Shown in pieces: positions 8,238 through 15,891 of a stretch of 39,070 nucleotides of DNA. The first letter of the stretch is position 1, and each line of letters starts with the position of its first letter. The DNA is from Micromonospora arborensis (GTDB taxonomy: Bacteria > Actinomycetota > Actinomycetes > Mycobacteriales > Micromonosporaceae), in assembly GCF_003205615.1 (NCBI RefSeq), contig NZ_PYBV01000057.1, positions 1 through 39,070 of the forward strand, written 5' to 3'. Under the pieces are notes generated by a model. That model saw only the letters and a list, made by a program, of their open reading frames with translations. It was not told the DNA's origin and did no database searches. The position numbers and the translations under genes were made by a program.

Positions 8238-9376
8238 GACTTGACCTCCAGGTTGATGTCGGAACGCGTCGGCCGGCTGGCGGCACCGGCCGGGTTGGCG
8301 GCCAGCCAGAGCTGTTGGACCAGGCTCGCGGTGCCGCCGGGGACCGGCCAGTGGGACCAGACCCGGCGCAGACCGTCCGGGTCCACCAGGTGCGGGTCGG
8401 CGCCGGAGCCGTCCCAGGAGCGGACGAACTCCCGGGTCGGCGTCCGGAAGAAAACCTCGAGAAAGCGGGCCTTGCGGCGGGGCGCGGTGACCTCGGCCGG
8501 CAGGGCTCCCCGGACGATCTCCGCGAGCAGCCGGTCCCGGCCGATGTTCCGGCGATCACCGGCCAGCATTGCCAGCGCGGTCAGGAATCCCTCGTCGAGC
8601 AGCGGTTGAATCGCGGTGGCCTGGTGCTCGGCGGCCAGCGCGGCCAGCGCCGAGCAGGTCATCCGTAGGTCACGACGCCGGGTGTGCCAGGCAGCCCGGT
8701 GCCGCAGCTCGCGCGGCTCCGCCCGCTGCTCTGCGCGCAGCGACCGGTGCGCCTCCCGGGCCACCGAGGGGCGCAGCCAGGGAAACATCGCCGCGGGCCC
8801 TTGACGGGTACGCGCGGCGTGCCGCAGCCACCACAGGCGGTCGCGCAGCGAGGCCGCCGGCGGGCGACGCCACCCGGCCAGGATCTGGTCACCGCCGGCT
8901 CCGGTGAGCAGTGACCCGCCGGAGGCCAGCTCGGCGATGGGCAGGTGCAGGTGCAGATTGACCGGATGGAGTACCCCGTGGCGGTGCAGCAGTCGGCGGG
9001 CCACCGGCCCGACCAGGTCCAGGTCGTCGTCGGCCCGCAGGATCTGCCACGATCCGCCGATCCCCAGAGCCCCGATCACCCGTTCCTGCCAGTCCGACTC
9101 GTCGGCCCGGGGAGCACCGGTGAACCGCCAGGTGACCGGCACCGGATCCGGCAGCCCTTCCCGGCGGGCCGCCCGGACGGCCACCGCCAGAATCAGCGAC
9201 GAGTCCAACCCGCCCGAGAAGCTGACCACGCACGGGGGCCGGGACAGGCCGGCCAGCACGGCGGCGTCGAGCGCGCCCAGCGGGTCCGCTACGCCGGCCG
9301 GCACGGTCCGACGCGGCGGCGGAGCGACACCGAGCAGCGTGCCGGTGGCGAGGTCGAACGGGGTCGGGCGCAGCAT
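8234..9376 (-). CDS. Lasso cyclase (asparagine-synthetase-like), no amidotransferase domain
   Basis: 380 aa. This is the ATP-dependent macrolactam synthetase of lasso maturation: it adenylates an Asp/Glu side chain of the core and joins it to the N-terminal amine. The PP-loop SGGLDSS is at 54-60, followed by the second ATP-site motif TGAGGDQILAG and the synthetase helical region. Typical lasso C proteins are about 500-650 aa with an N-terminal class II amidotransferase-like domain. Here the protein begins at the linker (MLRPTPFDLATG), and the region upstream is fully occupied by the permease gene, so the domain is missing, not mis-called. ATG 9376 follows GAGGT and is 8 bases after the permease stop. 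Function is likely but the short form is unusual. Confidence 0.8.
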   Translation of the reverse strand: MLRPTPFDLATGTLLGVAPPPRRTVPAGVADPLGALDAAVLAGLSRPPCVVSFSGGLDSSLILAVAVRAARREGLPDPVPVTWRFTGAPRADESDWQERVIGALGIGGSWQILRADDDLDLVGPVARRLLHRHGVLHPVNLHLHLPIAELASGGSLLTGAGGDQILAGWRRPPAASLRDRLWWLRHAARTRQGPAAMFPWLRPSVAREAHRSLRAEQRAEPRELRHRAAWHTRRRDLRMTCSALAALAAEHQATAIQPLLDEGFLTALAMLAGDRRNIGRDRLLAEIVRGALPAEVTAPRRKARFLEVFFRTPTREFVRSWDGSGADPHLVDPDGLRRVWSHWPVPGGTASLVQQLWLAANPAGAASRPTRSDINLEVKS

Positions 9377-9384
9377 GTCGTACC

Positions 9385-10245
9385 TCAATCGCGTTTCAGG
9401 GTGCCGCGGCCGGCGGCGACCCGCAGCGCCCGCGCGAAGGCCCAGCTCGACACCGGCAGCAGCAGGGCGGTGGCGCCGAGCAGCGTGCCGGCCGACCAGG
9501 CCCACTCGCCGCCGGCCAGCGCGGCACGCAGGCCGTCCAGGGCGATCCGGCTGGGTAGCACCGCGGTCAGCTCCGGTAGCGGGCCGGGGAGTCCGGAGAC
9601 CGGGAAGTACGTGCCGGACACGAAGGTGAGCCCGACGACGAAGAGCCGGGCGGCGGCGTCGCCGTGCCCGAGCGCGACGGTGAACGCCGCGAGCGCGATG
9701 CCGATGCCCATCAGGGACGCGGTGCCGGCGATCAGCATCACCGCGACTCCCCACCAGTCGGCCCGCTCGGTGCGCAGGCCGAGCACGGTGCCGAGGATCG
9801 TCAGGTAGACGCAGGAGCGCAGCAGGGCGAACAGGAACGGGTAGCCGGCGGTCCCGATGGTCAGCGCGGTGACCGGTACGGGTTGGGCGGCCAGTAACTC
9901 CAACGTCCCGCTGCGCTGTTCCCGGATCACCCGGCTGGTCAGTTGTGTGGTGGCGGCCTGCAGGATGAGCAGGAAGGTGATGCCGACCGCCACGAAGTCG
10001 AAGTAGCTCGGCGAGTGCGCGAGGTCGGTGCCGGAGGACGGGGTGAGCGCCCGGGAGATGAACAGGAAGACGACCAGGTTCACCACCCCGAAGGCGAGGT
10101 CGAGGAACAGCGGCAGCCGGAACTGGCGTGGGTCGCCGAGGTCGCGGCGGACCAGCGCGAGGATCATCCCGACCGGACTGGCGCCGGCGGCCCGGCGACC
10201 GACCGGCCGGGTGGTGGTCGTGGCCGCCGTGGTCGGCGTCGTCAT
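9385..10245 (-). CDS. ABC-2 type transporter permease (lasso exporter)
   Basis: 286 aa. After a Thr/Ala/Pro-rich N-terminus of about 30 residues there are six predicted membrane segments (for example FGVVNLVVFLFIS, FDFVAVGITFLLILQAA, WWGVAVMLIAGTASLMGIG, LLGATALLLPVSSWAFA). The cytoplasmic loop REQRSGTLELL between segments 2 and 3 is characteristic of ABC-2 permeases. ATG 10245 overlaps the ATPase stop by four bases, so both subunits are made together. By position it should export the mature lasso peptide and give self-immunity. Many lasso clusters use a single fused ABC protein; separate subunits are also known. Confidence 0.85.
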   Translation of the reverse strand: MTTPTTAATTTTRPVGRRAAGASPVGMILALVRRDLGDPRQFRLPLFLDLAFGVVNLVVFLFISRALTPSSGTDLAHSPSYFDFVAVGITFLLILQAATTQLTSRVIREQRSGTLELLAAQPVPVTALTIGTAGYPFLFALLRSCVYLTILGTVLGLRTERADWWGVAVMLIAGTASLMGIGIALAAFTVALGHGDAAARLFVVGLTFVSGTYFPVSGLPGPLPELTAVLPSRIALDGLRAALAGGEWAWSAGTLLGATALLLPVSSWAFARALRVAAGRGTLKRD

Positions 10246-10856
10246 CGCACGGTCGGGAGGGTCAGCGCGGACTGGCACCGGCTGCGGTCGTCGGCGAGGT
10301 GCGACGCGATCAGGCAGGTCAGGTCGGGTCGCCGATCGAGTGCCTGCCACAGCAGCAGCCGGGATTTCTCGTCGAGGGATCGGCCGGGCTCGTCGAGCAG
10401 CAGCAGCGCTGGTTCGGCGACGAGTGCCCGCGCGATGCTGACCCGGGCCCGCATCCCCGCCGAGCATCGTTCCACCGGGACGGTGGCGTAGCCGGTCAGG
10501 TCCAGTTCGGCTTCGACCCGGGCGACGGCCGGGCGGACAGCCTGCCGTGGCAGCCGGAGGCGGGCCACGAGGGCCACGTTCTCCCGCGCCGACAACTTCT
10601 CGTACAGGCCCTGCTCCGGGGCGAGGCAGACGCCGGTCAGGCGTCGGGCGGGCAGTGAGCCGACCGGGTGGCCGCCGACGGTGGCCTGTCCGGCGCTGAG
10701 AGTCAGCGTGCCGGACAGGCACCGCAGCAGCGTGGTCTTACCGGATCCATTGCTGCCGCCCAGGAACACGCGGGCACCGACCGGAACGTCGAGGTCCAGG
10801 TCGGTGAAGATCACCCGACGCCCGAACCGACGCTGTGCCCGGCGGACCGTGAGCAT
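10242..10856 (-). CDS. ABC transporter ATP-binding protein (lasso exporter)
   Basis: 204 aa. Walker A is GGSNGSGKTTLL, the Q-loop region is APEQGLYEK, the signature is CSAGMRARVSIARAL (degenerate from LSGGQ), Walker B is ALLLLDEP, and the switch histidine is in IASHL. ATG 10856 is chosen over an upstream in-frame start because GGGAGGA lies 6-8 bases before it and the longer version would run into the precursor gene. It begins 34 bases after the precursor stop, so precursor and exporter are probably on one transcript. It should power the ABC-2 permease encoded next. Confidence 0.85.
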   Translation of the reverse strand: MLTVRRAQRRFGRRVIFTDLDLDVPVGARVFLGGSNGSGKTTLLRCLSGTLTLSAGQATVGGHPVGSLPARRLTGVCLAPEQGLYEKLSARENVALVARLRLPRQAVRPAVARVEAELDLTGYATVPVERCSAGMRARVSIARALVAEPALLLLDEPGRSLDEKSRLLLWQALDRRPDLTCLIASHLADDRSRCQSALTLPTVR

Positions 10857-10890
10857 CGGCGGTCCTCCCACGATGTCGGGCGGCGACGGA

Positions 10891-11046
10891 TCAGATCGAA
10901 CCGTCGCCGCCGCCACCCAGGCCGTCGTCCGGTCCTACGGTGCCGCCCTTGGTCAACTCGGCGAGGGTGCCCAGGCGCTGGATGGTCGGCGGCCGGTAGT
11001 CCGCAGCGGCGGTCTGGGCGGTGTCCGGCTCGCGGTTCGATGTCAT
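10891..11046 (-). CDS. Lasso peptide precursor (51 aa)
   Basis: Short gene found by reading the gap between B2 and the exporter. ATG 11046 has AGGGAGA about 5 bases upstream. The leader contains YRPPTIQRLGTLAELTK, fitting the YxxP-x-LxxLG...LT-x pattern bound by B1, with Thr at the penultimate leader position as the cleavage rule requires. The predicted core is GGTVGPDDGLGGGGDGSI (18 residues). Gly1 could form an isopeptide bond with Asp8 (8-membered ring) or Asp7 (7-membered). Half the core is glycine, and the only large residues after the ring are Leu10 and Ile18. Ser17 is a candidate kinase target. Precursor identity is well supported; ring size and threading are inference. Confidence 0.88.
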   Translation of the reverse strand: MTSNREPDTAQTAAADYRPPTIQRLGTLAELTKGGTVGPDDGLGGGGDGSI

Positions 11047-11166
11047 GGGTTCTCCCTAGTCGTTCGGTGTTTTACCAGCATAAACGGTCATCTGGTGCTT
11101 TAGATGCATTGAAGGCTGAAACGTCGCACCACGTCAATAACCACCCAGCAACTGTCAGCGACACGG
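11047..11166 (-). promoter_or_regulatory. AT-richer gap before the lasso precursor, possible internal promoter
   Basis: The 120 bases between the B2 stop and the precursor start are clearly richer in A/T than neighbouring genes. Reading the minus strand, TTGACG (11137-11132) could be a -35 box, but no good -10 box is found 17-18 bases on. TATGCT (11083-11078) could be a -10 without a matching -35. An extra promoter for the precursor is plausible because precursors are made in excess of enzymes; the sequence alone does not prove it. Confidence 0.3.
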
Positions 11167-11574
11167 TCAGAGCAGCCACGCGCTTGGGACGGGGCGGCGC
11201 AGAATCTCCCCCAACTCGTGCTGGTGCGGATCCGGATCACCGTCGAGCCAGGCGTGGGCGTGGAACCCGGCCCCCGGCGCGCTGACCCCGATCACCACGG
11301 TCCGCGCCACCCGCCGCCGGGCGAACCAGCGCTGGAGCACCAGCGCGCTCTCCAGGCAGTTGCCACCGCCCCGGCCCAGCGCCCGCCGGACCAGCGCGTC
11401 GGTGCCACCGGGCGGCGGTGCGGGCAGGCGTACCGCGTCGAGCCCGCCCCGGGCGAGCTGACGGCGTACCCGCCGGCAGGCCAGCAGCGTCCACGCCACC
11501 ACGACCAGGCCGAGCGGCCCGTGCCGGCGGGTGACCCGGGCCAGAGCGCGCAGCGTGCGTACCGGGTCAGCCAT
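11167..11574 (-). CDS. Lasso B2 protein (transglutaminase-like leader peptidase)
   Basis: 135 aa, the normal size of a split B2 protease. The catalytic triad of the transglutaminase-like cysteine peptidase fold is visible: Cys73 in GGNCLESALVLQRWF, His105 or His107 in GFHAHAWLDG, and Asp111. An N-terminal hydrophobic helix (LGLVVVAWTLLAC) is typical. The enzyme cuts the leader just after the penultimate-Thr dipeptide, with B1 delivering the substrate. ATG 11574 lies inside the end of the nucleotidyltransferase gene (8-base overlap). A 120-base gap separates it from the precursor. Confidence 0.9.
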   Translation of the reverse strand: MADPVRTLRALARVTRRHGPLGLVVVAWTLLACRRVRRQLARGGLDAVRLPAPPPGGTDALVRRALGRGGGNCLESALVLQRWFARRRVARTVVIGVSAPGAGFHAHAWLDGDPDPHQHELGEILRRPVPSAWLL

Positions 11575-12493
11575 GCTGCCGCCGCCGCGCGGTCCGCAAC
11601 TCCCGCAGCACCCGGGGCAGCAGCCGGACATGCCGGCCGATGCGGCGGACGTACGCCCACAGCAGGCCCAGCCGACCGTGGTGCGCCCGTGCGTCGAACT
11701 GCCGCAGGTGCACCGGCAACGGCAGTACCAACCGGGACAACACCCGCAGGCGGTGTCCCGGCCCGGACACGTCCGCCAGGTGCGCCAGGCCGACGGCGGT
11801 GGGAGTGGCCAGGCGGGCGGCGAGCCAGGCCGACGACGGGCCGCGCGTGGACGACAGGCCGAGCTGGTTCGCGACTGCCACACCGGCCGGCAGCAGCCCG
11901 AGCCCGACGGTGAACGCCGGCACCGCGTCGCAGCGCGCGGCGAGCCGACCGGCCGCCTCCCAGGTGTCGGGGGAGAACACCGCCAGTGCCCGGGCCAGGT
12001 CCCGGGCCGGCTTGCCGAAGCCGGCGGGACTGGCGGCATGCAGGGCGGCGATCAGGGCGGTGCCGGCCTCGTCGGGCACGAGGACCCGCCCGCCGGCCAG
12101 GTCGAGGTGGTCCGCCCCCAGGCGCAGCGACCGCCACAGTTCGTCGTAGTCACCGACTCCGGCGAAGCCACGGTGCAACTCCATCGTCAGCGGCAGTGGC
12201 CCGGGTGCGTGCCAGGGCTGCTCGTGCCAGGTCGCGGCGACGACGTGCAGGTCGAGAGGGAGCCTCGGCCGGTAGCCGGCGGCCTGGAGGGCGGCCTGCG
12301 CGGCGGTGACGGTGGCCGGTGCGACGAGCAGGTCCACGTCGGCGTAGAGCCGGTCGACACCGAGCCGGCGGGCCAGGCCGGCACCCTTGAGCAGCACGCT
12401 GTCGACGCCGTGTCCGGCCAGCACGTCACTGGCGGACACGGCCAGGGCGTCGAGGGCCAGGCAGCGCACGGCGAGGCCGGGGGAGACGGTCAC
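11567..12493 (-). CDS. Nucleotidyltransferase family protein (NTP_transf_5-like) of the lasso cluster
   Basis: About 308 aa from GTG 12493 (GGTGGGGG upstream); in-frame TTG 12628 would add 45 unconvincing residues. The motif LLKGAGLARRLG...LYADVDLLV (about residues 34-57) is the KG...DxDLLV signature of the uncharacterised nucleotidyltransferase family PF14907. In it the two aspartates bind metal and nucleotide. The C-terminal half is helical and Arg-rich. Homologues beside HPr-like kinases occur in some lasso clusters, where polyphosphorylation or hexosylation of the peptide tail has been reported for the pair (pseudomycoidin). It is first in the operon and overlaps B2. The group it transfers here is unknown. 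Confidence 0.75.
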   Translation of the reverse strand: MTVSPGLAVRCLALDALAVSASDVLAGHGVDSVLLKGAGLARRLGVDRLYADVDLLVAPATVTAAQAALQAAGYRPRLPLDLHVVAATWHEQPWHAPGPLPLTMELHRGFAGVGDYDELWRSLRLGADHLDLAGGRVLVPDEAGTALIAALHAASPAGFGKPARDLARALAVFSPDTWEAAGRLAARCDAVPAFTVGLGLLPAGVAVANQLGLSSTRGPSSAWLAARLATPTAVGLAHLADVSGPGHRLRVLSRLVLPLPVHLRQFDARAHHGRLGLLWAYVRRIGRHVRLLPRVLRELRTARRRQHG

Positions 12494-12762
12494 CGCAGGG
12501 CCCCCACCAGCGCGCGGAGACGGTACGACAGTGACATCCAACCTGCCTTTCGGGTCGGCGACACCGGGCTCGGAACGGCGGCACGCCGTCAGCTTCGGCA
12601 GGCGGCCGGGTACGAGAAAAGGGGCCAATCCGAAACCAACTCAGCTATATCGACATATGGCGATTTCTGGTATACCACACTTCGGCAGCTCAGGAGGTCT
12701 GCCGACCACTGGCGGGCCGCGCCGACAGGGCAGGCGGGCTCGGCGGCCGGTAGCTGCTCCGG
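12494..12762 (-). promoter_or_regulatory. Upstream region of the lasso operon with AT-rich island
   Basis: 269 bases without a convincing gene. Bases 12640-12683 form a sharp AT-rich island (TATATCGACATATGG, then TGGTATACCA). On the minus strand this is 150-190 bases before GTG 12493 and is the most likely promoter site. ATAT-N4-ATAT and the perfect 10-base palindrome TGGTATACCA (12669-12678) could be operator half-sites. No regulator gene lies in the cluster. Confidence 0.35.
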
Positions 12763-13998
12763 TCAGCCGACCAGCAGCAGCGCGCCGATCGCGGCGAGCG
12801 TGCCGACGACCGCGAGCAGGGCGCTGGTCAGCACGAACCGGGTCAACGGCACGGCCACCCCGGCCGCCCGGCACCGTTCGAACCACAGCAGGGTGGCCAG
12901 CGACGCCCAGGGGGCGGCCAGCGGGCCGACGTTGGTGCCGATCAGCAGGGCCAGCAGGCGGGTCACGTCGCCGGTCGGCAGCACCGACTCACCGGCCAGG
13001 TAGGCCGGCAGGTTGTTCACCGCGTTGGCCAGCAGTGTCCCGGTAGCGCCGGCGCGGATCGCGCCGCCCGCCCCGCCCTCGGCACCGAGGAGATCGCCGA
13101 CCAGGTCGTCGAGCCCGTGCTGGCCGAGGGTCTGCACCACCAGGAACAGGCCGGTGACGAAGAGCAGCAACCGCAGTGGCACCAGCCCCGGGCGCAGCGT
13201 GGCGGGGGAACGGACGACGAACCCGATCAGCACGAGCGTCAGCGCGACGGTGGAGGCGAGGCCGATCTCCACCCCGGCGAGGATGCCGGCGACGAAGAGC
13301 AGGCAGCCGGCGAGCGCGACGCGGTGCAGCACCGGGTCGGCCGGCACGTGCCGGGCCGGCGGAACGAAGCGCCCACCAGCGGGCCGGTCCCGCCGCCACC
13401 ACGCGTGCCAGAGCAGCGCCATGGTGACCGCCACCGCGGCGACCTGCGGCAGTGCCATCCGCTCGGCATAGGCCAGCGGGGTCAGGCCGACCCGGTCGGC
13501 GGCCAGCAGGTTGGTCAGGTTCGCCACCGGCAGCAGCAGGCTGGCGGTGTTCGCCAACCAGACCGTGGTGACCGCGAGCGGGCCAGCGGGGACGCGCAGA
13601 GTGCGCGCCAGCGCGAGCAGCACCGGCGTGAGCAGCACGGCGGTGGTGTCCAGGTTGAGCACGAGGGTGGTCAGCGTGGCGAGGCCGCCGCAGAGCAGGA
13701 ACAGCGCCGCCCACCTGCCCCGGGAGACGATGGCGAGCCGGCTGGCCAGGACGTCGAAGACGCCGGCCACGGCGGTCAACTCGGCGAGCACGATCACGGT
13801 GCCGAGGAACAGCAGCAGCGGCAGGATCCGGTGCAGGGTGGTGGTGGTCTCCGCGCGCGGCAGCAGGCCGCTCAGCGCGCAGCCCGCGCCGGTCACCGCG
13901 AGAACGACCGCCACCAGGTCGAGCGGGTGCGGACGCCAGCGCACGGTCGGGGCGGGCGAGGCGCCAGCGGGAGCCTTCACGTCTGACCACGTTCGCAT
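12763..13998 (-). CDS. ArsB/SLC13-type anion permease
   Basis: 411 aa with about eleven membrane segments. It has the two-fold inverted family repeat: LNLDTTAVLLTPVLLALAR and NTASLLLPVANLTNLL in the first half, ATGTLLANAVNNLPAYLAG and LIGTNVGPLAAPWASLATLLW in the second. These are substrate-loop signatures of the ion-transporter superfamily holding ArsB, NhaD and dicarboxylate permeases. The NLTNLL and NVGPL segments are closest in style to ArsB-like arsenite or chloride-dependent permeases. No ars regulator or reductase is near, so substrate is open. ATG 13998 was chosen at the start of hydrophilic MRTWSDVKAP; the frame runs further upstream without a credible start. Confidence 0.75.
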   Translation of the reverse strand: MRTWSDVKAPAGASPAPTVRWRPHPLDLVAVVLAVTGAGCALSGLLPRAETTTTLHRILPLLLFLGTVIVLAELTAVAGVFDVLASRLAIVSRGRWAALFLLCGGLATLTTLVLNLDTTAVLLTPVLLALARTLRVPAGPLAVTTVWLANTASLLLPVANLTNLLAADRVGLTPLAYAERMALPQVAAVAVTMALLWHAWWRRDRPAGGRFVPPARHVPADPVLHRVALAGCLLFVAGILAGVEIGLASTVALTLVLIGFVVRSPATLRPGLVPLRLLLFVTGLFLVVQTLGQHGLDDLVGDLLGAEGGAGGAIRAGATGTLLANAVNNLPAYLAGESVLPTGDVTRLLALLIGTNVGPLAAPWASLATLLWFERCRAAGVAVPLTRFVLTSALLAVVGTLAAIGALLLVG

Positions 13999-14113
13999 AG
14001 CGCGTCCGACCGGCCGACGGCCAGCCCTCGACCTCGTGACCAACCCCACCGGGATTGCCCCCGAACTGCGGGCGGACCGCACGAAGTAGTCCCGGCGCAC
14101 CTCTTGTTCAGCC

Positions 14114-14198
14114 CCCTTTGCTCTGCTTCCCCCCAGGCAACACCACGTGTCCGCTATCCGGACGTTGGGTGTTGCGTGGGGTGAAGCAGAGCAAAGGG
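14114..14198. repeat. 85-bp palindrome / candidate miniature repeat element
   Basis: CCCTTTGCTCTGCTTC (14114-14129) is the exact reverse complement of GAAGCAGAGCAAAGGG (14183-14198). The pairing continues inwards: CCCCAGGCAACACC against GGGTGTTGCGTGGGG with one mismatch, then GTCCG against CGGAC around the centre. The whole 85 bases can fold as one long hairpin. It lies between two minus-strand genes and upstream of the permease gene. It is far longer than a normal terminator and may be a mobile or multicopy intergenic element; copy number cannot be judged here. Confidence 0.65.
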
Positions 14199-14233
14199 CA
14201 CGCTCAGGGCTGTCCGGGGGTGGGCCGAGCGTG

Positions 14234-14260
14234 CGAGCGGGCACGAAAGCCGCCCGCTCG
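14234..14260. other. Short hairpin
   Basis: CGAGCGGGC (14234-14242) pairs perfectly with GCCCGCTCG (14252-14260) around a 9-base loop. It lies between the long palindrome and the terminator of the LVIVD gene. It may act as a second-stage terminator for that minus-strand transcript. Confidence 0.4.
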
Positions 14261-14266
14261 AACGTC

Positions 14267-14305
14267 GTCAGGCCCGGCCCCCCGAGAGCGGGGACCGGGC
14301 CTGAC
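14267..14305 (-). terminator. Terminator of the LVIVD-repeat protein gene
   Basis: GTCAGGCCCGG (14267-14277) pairs with CCGGGCCTGAC (14295-14305), extended by a C-run facing a G-run after one mismatch. It begins 15 bases after the minus-strand stop codon at 14320, the expected place for termination. Confidence 0.75.
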
Positions 14306-14319
14306 GTGGTGCGTGGCGC

Positions 14320-15753
14320 CTACCAGCCCAGGTAGCTGGGTTGGGTCTGCACGTTCAGTTCGTTGTAACGGGTCAGCTTGGCCGTCCAGGTCCGCCAGTC
14401 GTTCAGCTCCAGGACGTCCAGGCCCTTCACCATGTCGTTGGAGTAGATGTGGCCGTTGTAGTAATACGCGGACCAGGTGCCGCCGCCGACGAGCGAGTCG
14501 GCCGAGAGCGGGCCGCGCTCCCAGAAGGCGATCTCCTTCGGCTTGGCCGAGTCGGTGAAGTCCCAGACCGAGATGCCGCCCTGGTACCACGCCTGGACCA
14601 TGATGTCCCGACCGAGCACCGGGACCAGCGAGCCGTTGTGCGCAACGCAGTTCTCGGTGTCGGCGTTCACCCGGGGGATCTTGTAATAGCTGCGGAAGGT
14701 CATCTTCCGGGCGTCACCGCGGCCGGTGATGTCGTAGATGGCGTCCGCGCCCCGGGTGGGTCCGACAGCCTCGTTGCAGGTCGCCGCCCCGCCACCACCC
14801 AGCTCGTCGGTGAAGATCACCTTGGTGCCGGAGTTGTTGAAGGTGGCCGAGTGCCAGAACGAGAAGTTGGCCTCGTCCCGGATCCGGTTGATGACCCGGG
14901 GCGCCTCCCGGTTCTTGATGTCGAGCAGGACGCCGTCACCCATGCAGGCGCCGGCGGCCAGGTCCTTCGACGGGTAGGCGGTGATGTCGTGACATCCGGC
15001 GGTCGCCGAGCCCGTCGGGCTGCCGGGGAAGCCGCCGTCCGGGAAGAGGTTCGGCGTCGCGACCACGGCCGCGTCGGTCGGTTTCTTCAGCGGCACCTTG
15101 ACGATCGAGATGGAGTCGTGCGGCGGCTGGCAGTCCGGGAATTCGGCCCGCGGGGAGTACGACGAGACGTACAGGTAGACGGCCTTGCGGTCCTTGCCCG
15201 GCACCAGAGTGTGGGTGTGTGAGCCGCAGGCCGTCTCGACGGACTTGATGTACCGCGGGTTGGCCTTGTCCTTGATGTCGAAGACCTTGATGCCCTCCCA
15301 GGACCCCTTGATGTCCGCGCCCTGCGCCGTGCTGTTGCAGGAGTCGTCGCTGCGGGACGAGTCGGTGGAGAGGAAGAGCAGGTCGCCGTGGACGGAGATG
15401 TCGTTCTGCGACCCCGGGCAGAGCACCCGGGCCTTGACCGTCGGCGCGCTGGGCCGCGAGATGTCGTAGATGACGAAACCGTTGTAGTTGCCGGCGAACG
15501 CGTACTTGCCCTGGAAGGCGATGTCGCTGTTGGTCGCGTCCAGGGGCGCGACCTTGGGCACGTTGGCGATCTGGCGCAGGTTGGGGCTGCTCACGATCTC
15601 GTCGACACCGGGGATCGTGTTGGCGGGGGCCGACTGCGGCGCCACCTGGGCGTTGCTCGCGGGGGCGACGAGCGCGCTGGCGACGAGGAGGCCGGTCGTG
15701 GCGACCGCCACGATGCGGAGTCGTCGTAACCGGGGCATGGGGGGTCTGATCAT
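14320..15753 (-). CDS. Secreted LVIVD-repeat (beta-propeller) protein
   Basis: 477 aa from ATG 15753, which has AAGGG nine bases upstream; GTG 15792 would extend it by 13 residues. There is an Arg-rich start, a hydrophobic core (IVAVATTGLLVASALV) and a cleavage-like APASNAQ. The mature part has repeated blades of the form ...GKYAFAGNYNGFVIYDISRPSAPTV, WEGIKVFDIKDKANPRYI and GGISVWDFTDSAKPKEI, typical of LVIVD repeats forming a propeller. Cysteines are paired along the chain (for example CPGS, CNST, CGSH), suggesting disulfides in an exported protein. Function is unknown. It is divergent from a DUF305 gene 138 bases away, so shared control is possible. Confidence 0.8.
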   Translation of the reverse strand: MIRPPMPRLRRLRIVAVATTGLLVASALVAPASNAQVAPQSAPANTIPGVDEIVSSPNLRQIANVPKVAPLDATNSDIAFQGKYAFAGNYNGFVIYDISRPSAPTVKARVLCPGSQNDISVHGDLLFLSTDSSRSDDSCNSTAQGADIKGSWEGIKVFDIKDKANPRYIKSVETACGSHTHTLVPGKDRKAVYLYVSSYSPRAEFPDCQPPHDSISIVKVPLKKPTDAAVVATPNLFPDGGFPGSPTGSATAGCHDITAYPSKDLAAGACMGDGVLLDIKNREAPRVINRIRDEANFSFWHSATFNNSGTKVIFTDELGGGGAATCNEAVGPTRGADAIYDITGRGDARKMTFRSYYKIPRVNADTENCVAHNGSLVPVLGRDIMVQAWYQGGISVWDFTDSAKPKEIAFWERGPLSADSLVGGGTWSAYYYNGHIYSNDMVKGLDVLELNDWRTWTAKLTRYNELNVQTQPSYLGW

Positions 15754-15891
15754 CGGCGAGGCCCTTCGCAAGGGGAAGATGATGGTCGACACCTTACCGG
15801 CCGACGAAGATCGTCGATGTGACCTGGCTCACATCAAAGTGGGTTCTTCAATGGATAGCATCGCGATGACCTCGACACCAGGGAGTGGCCC

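Noticed and set aside
12494..12628. N-terminal extension of the nucleotidyltransferase to TTG 12628
   Set aside because: The added residues look like no domain, TTG has no ribosome site, and GTG 12493 does.
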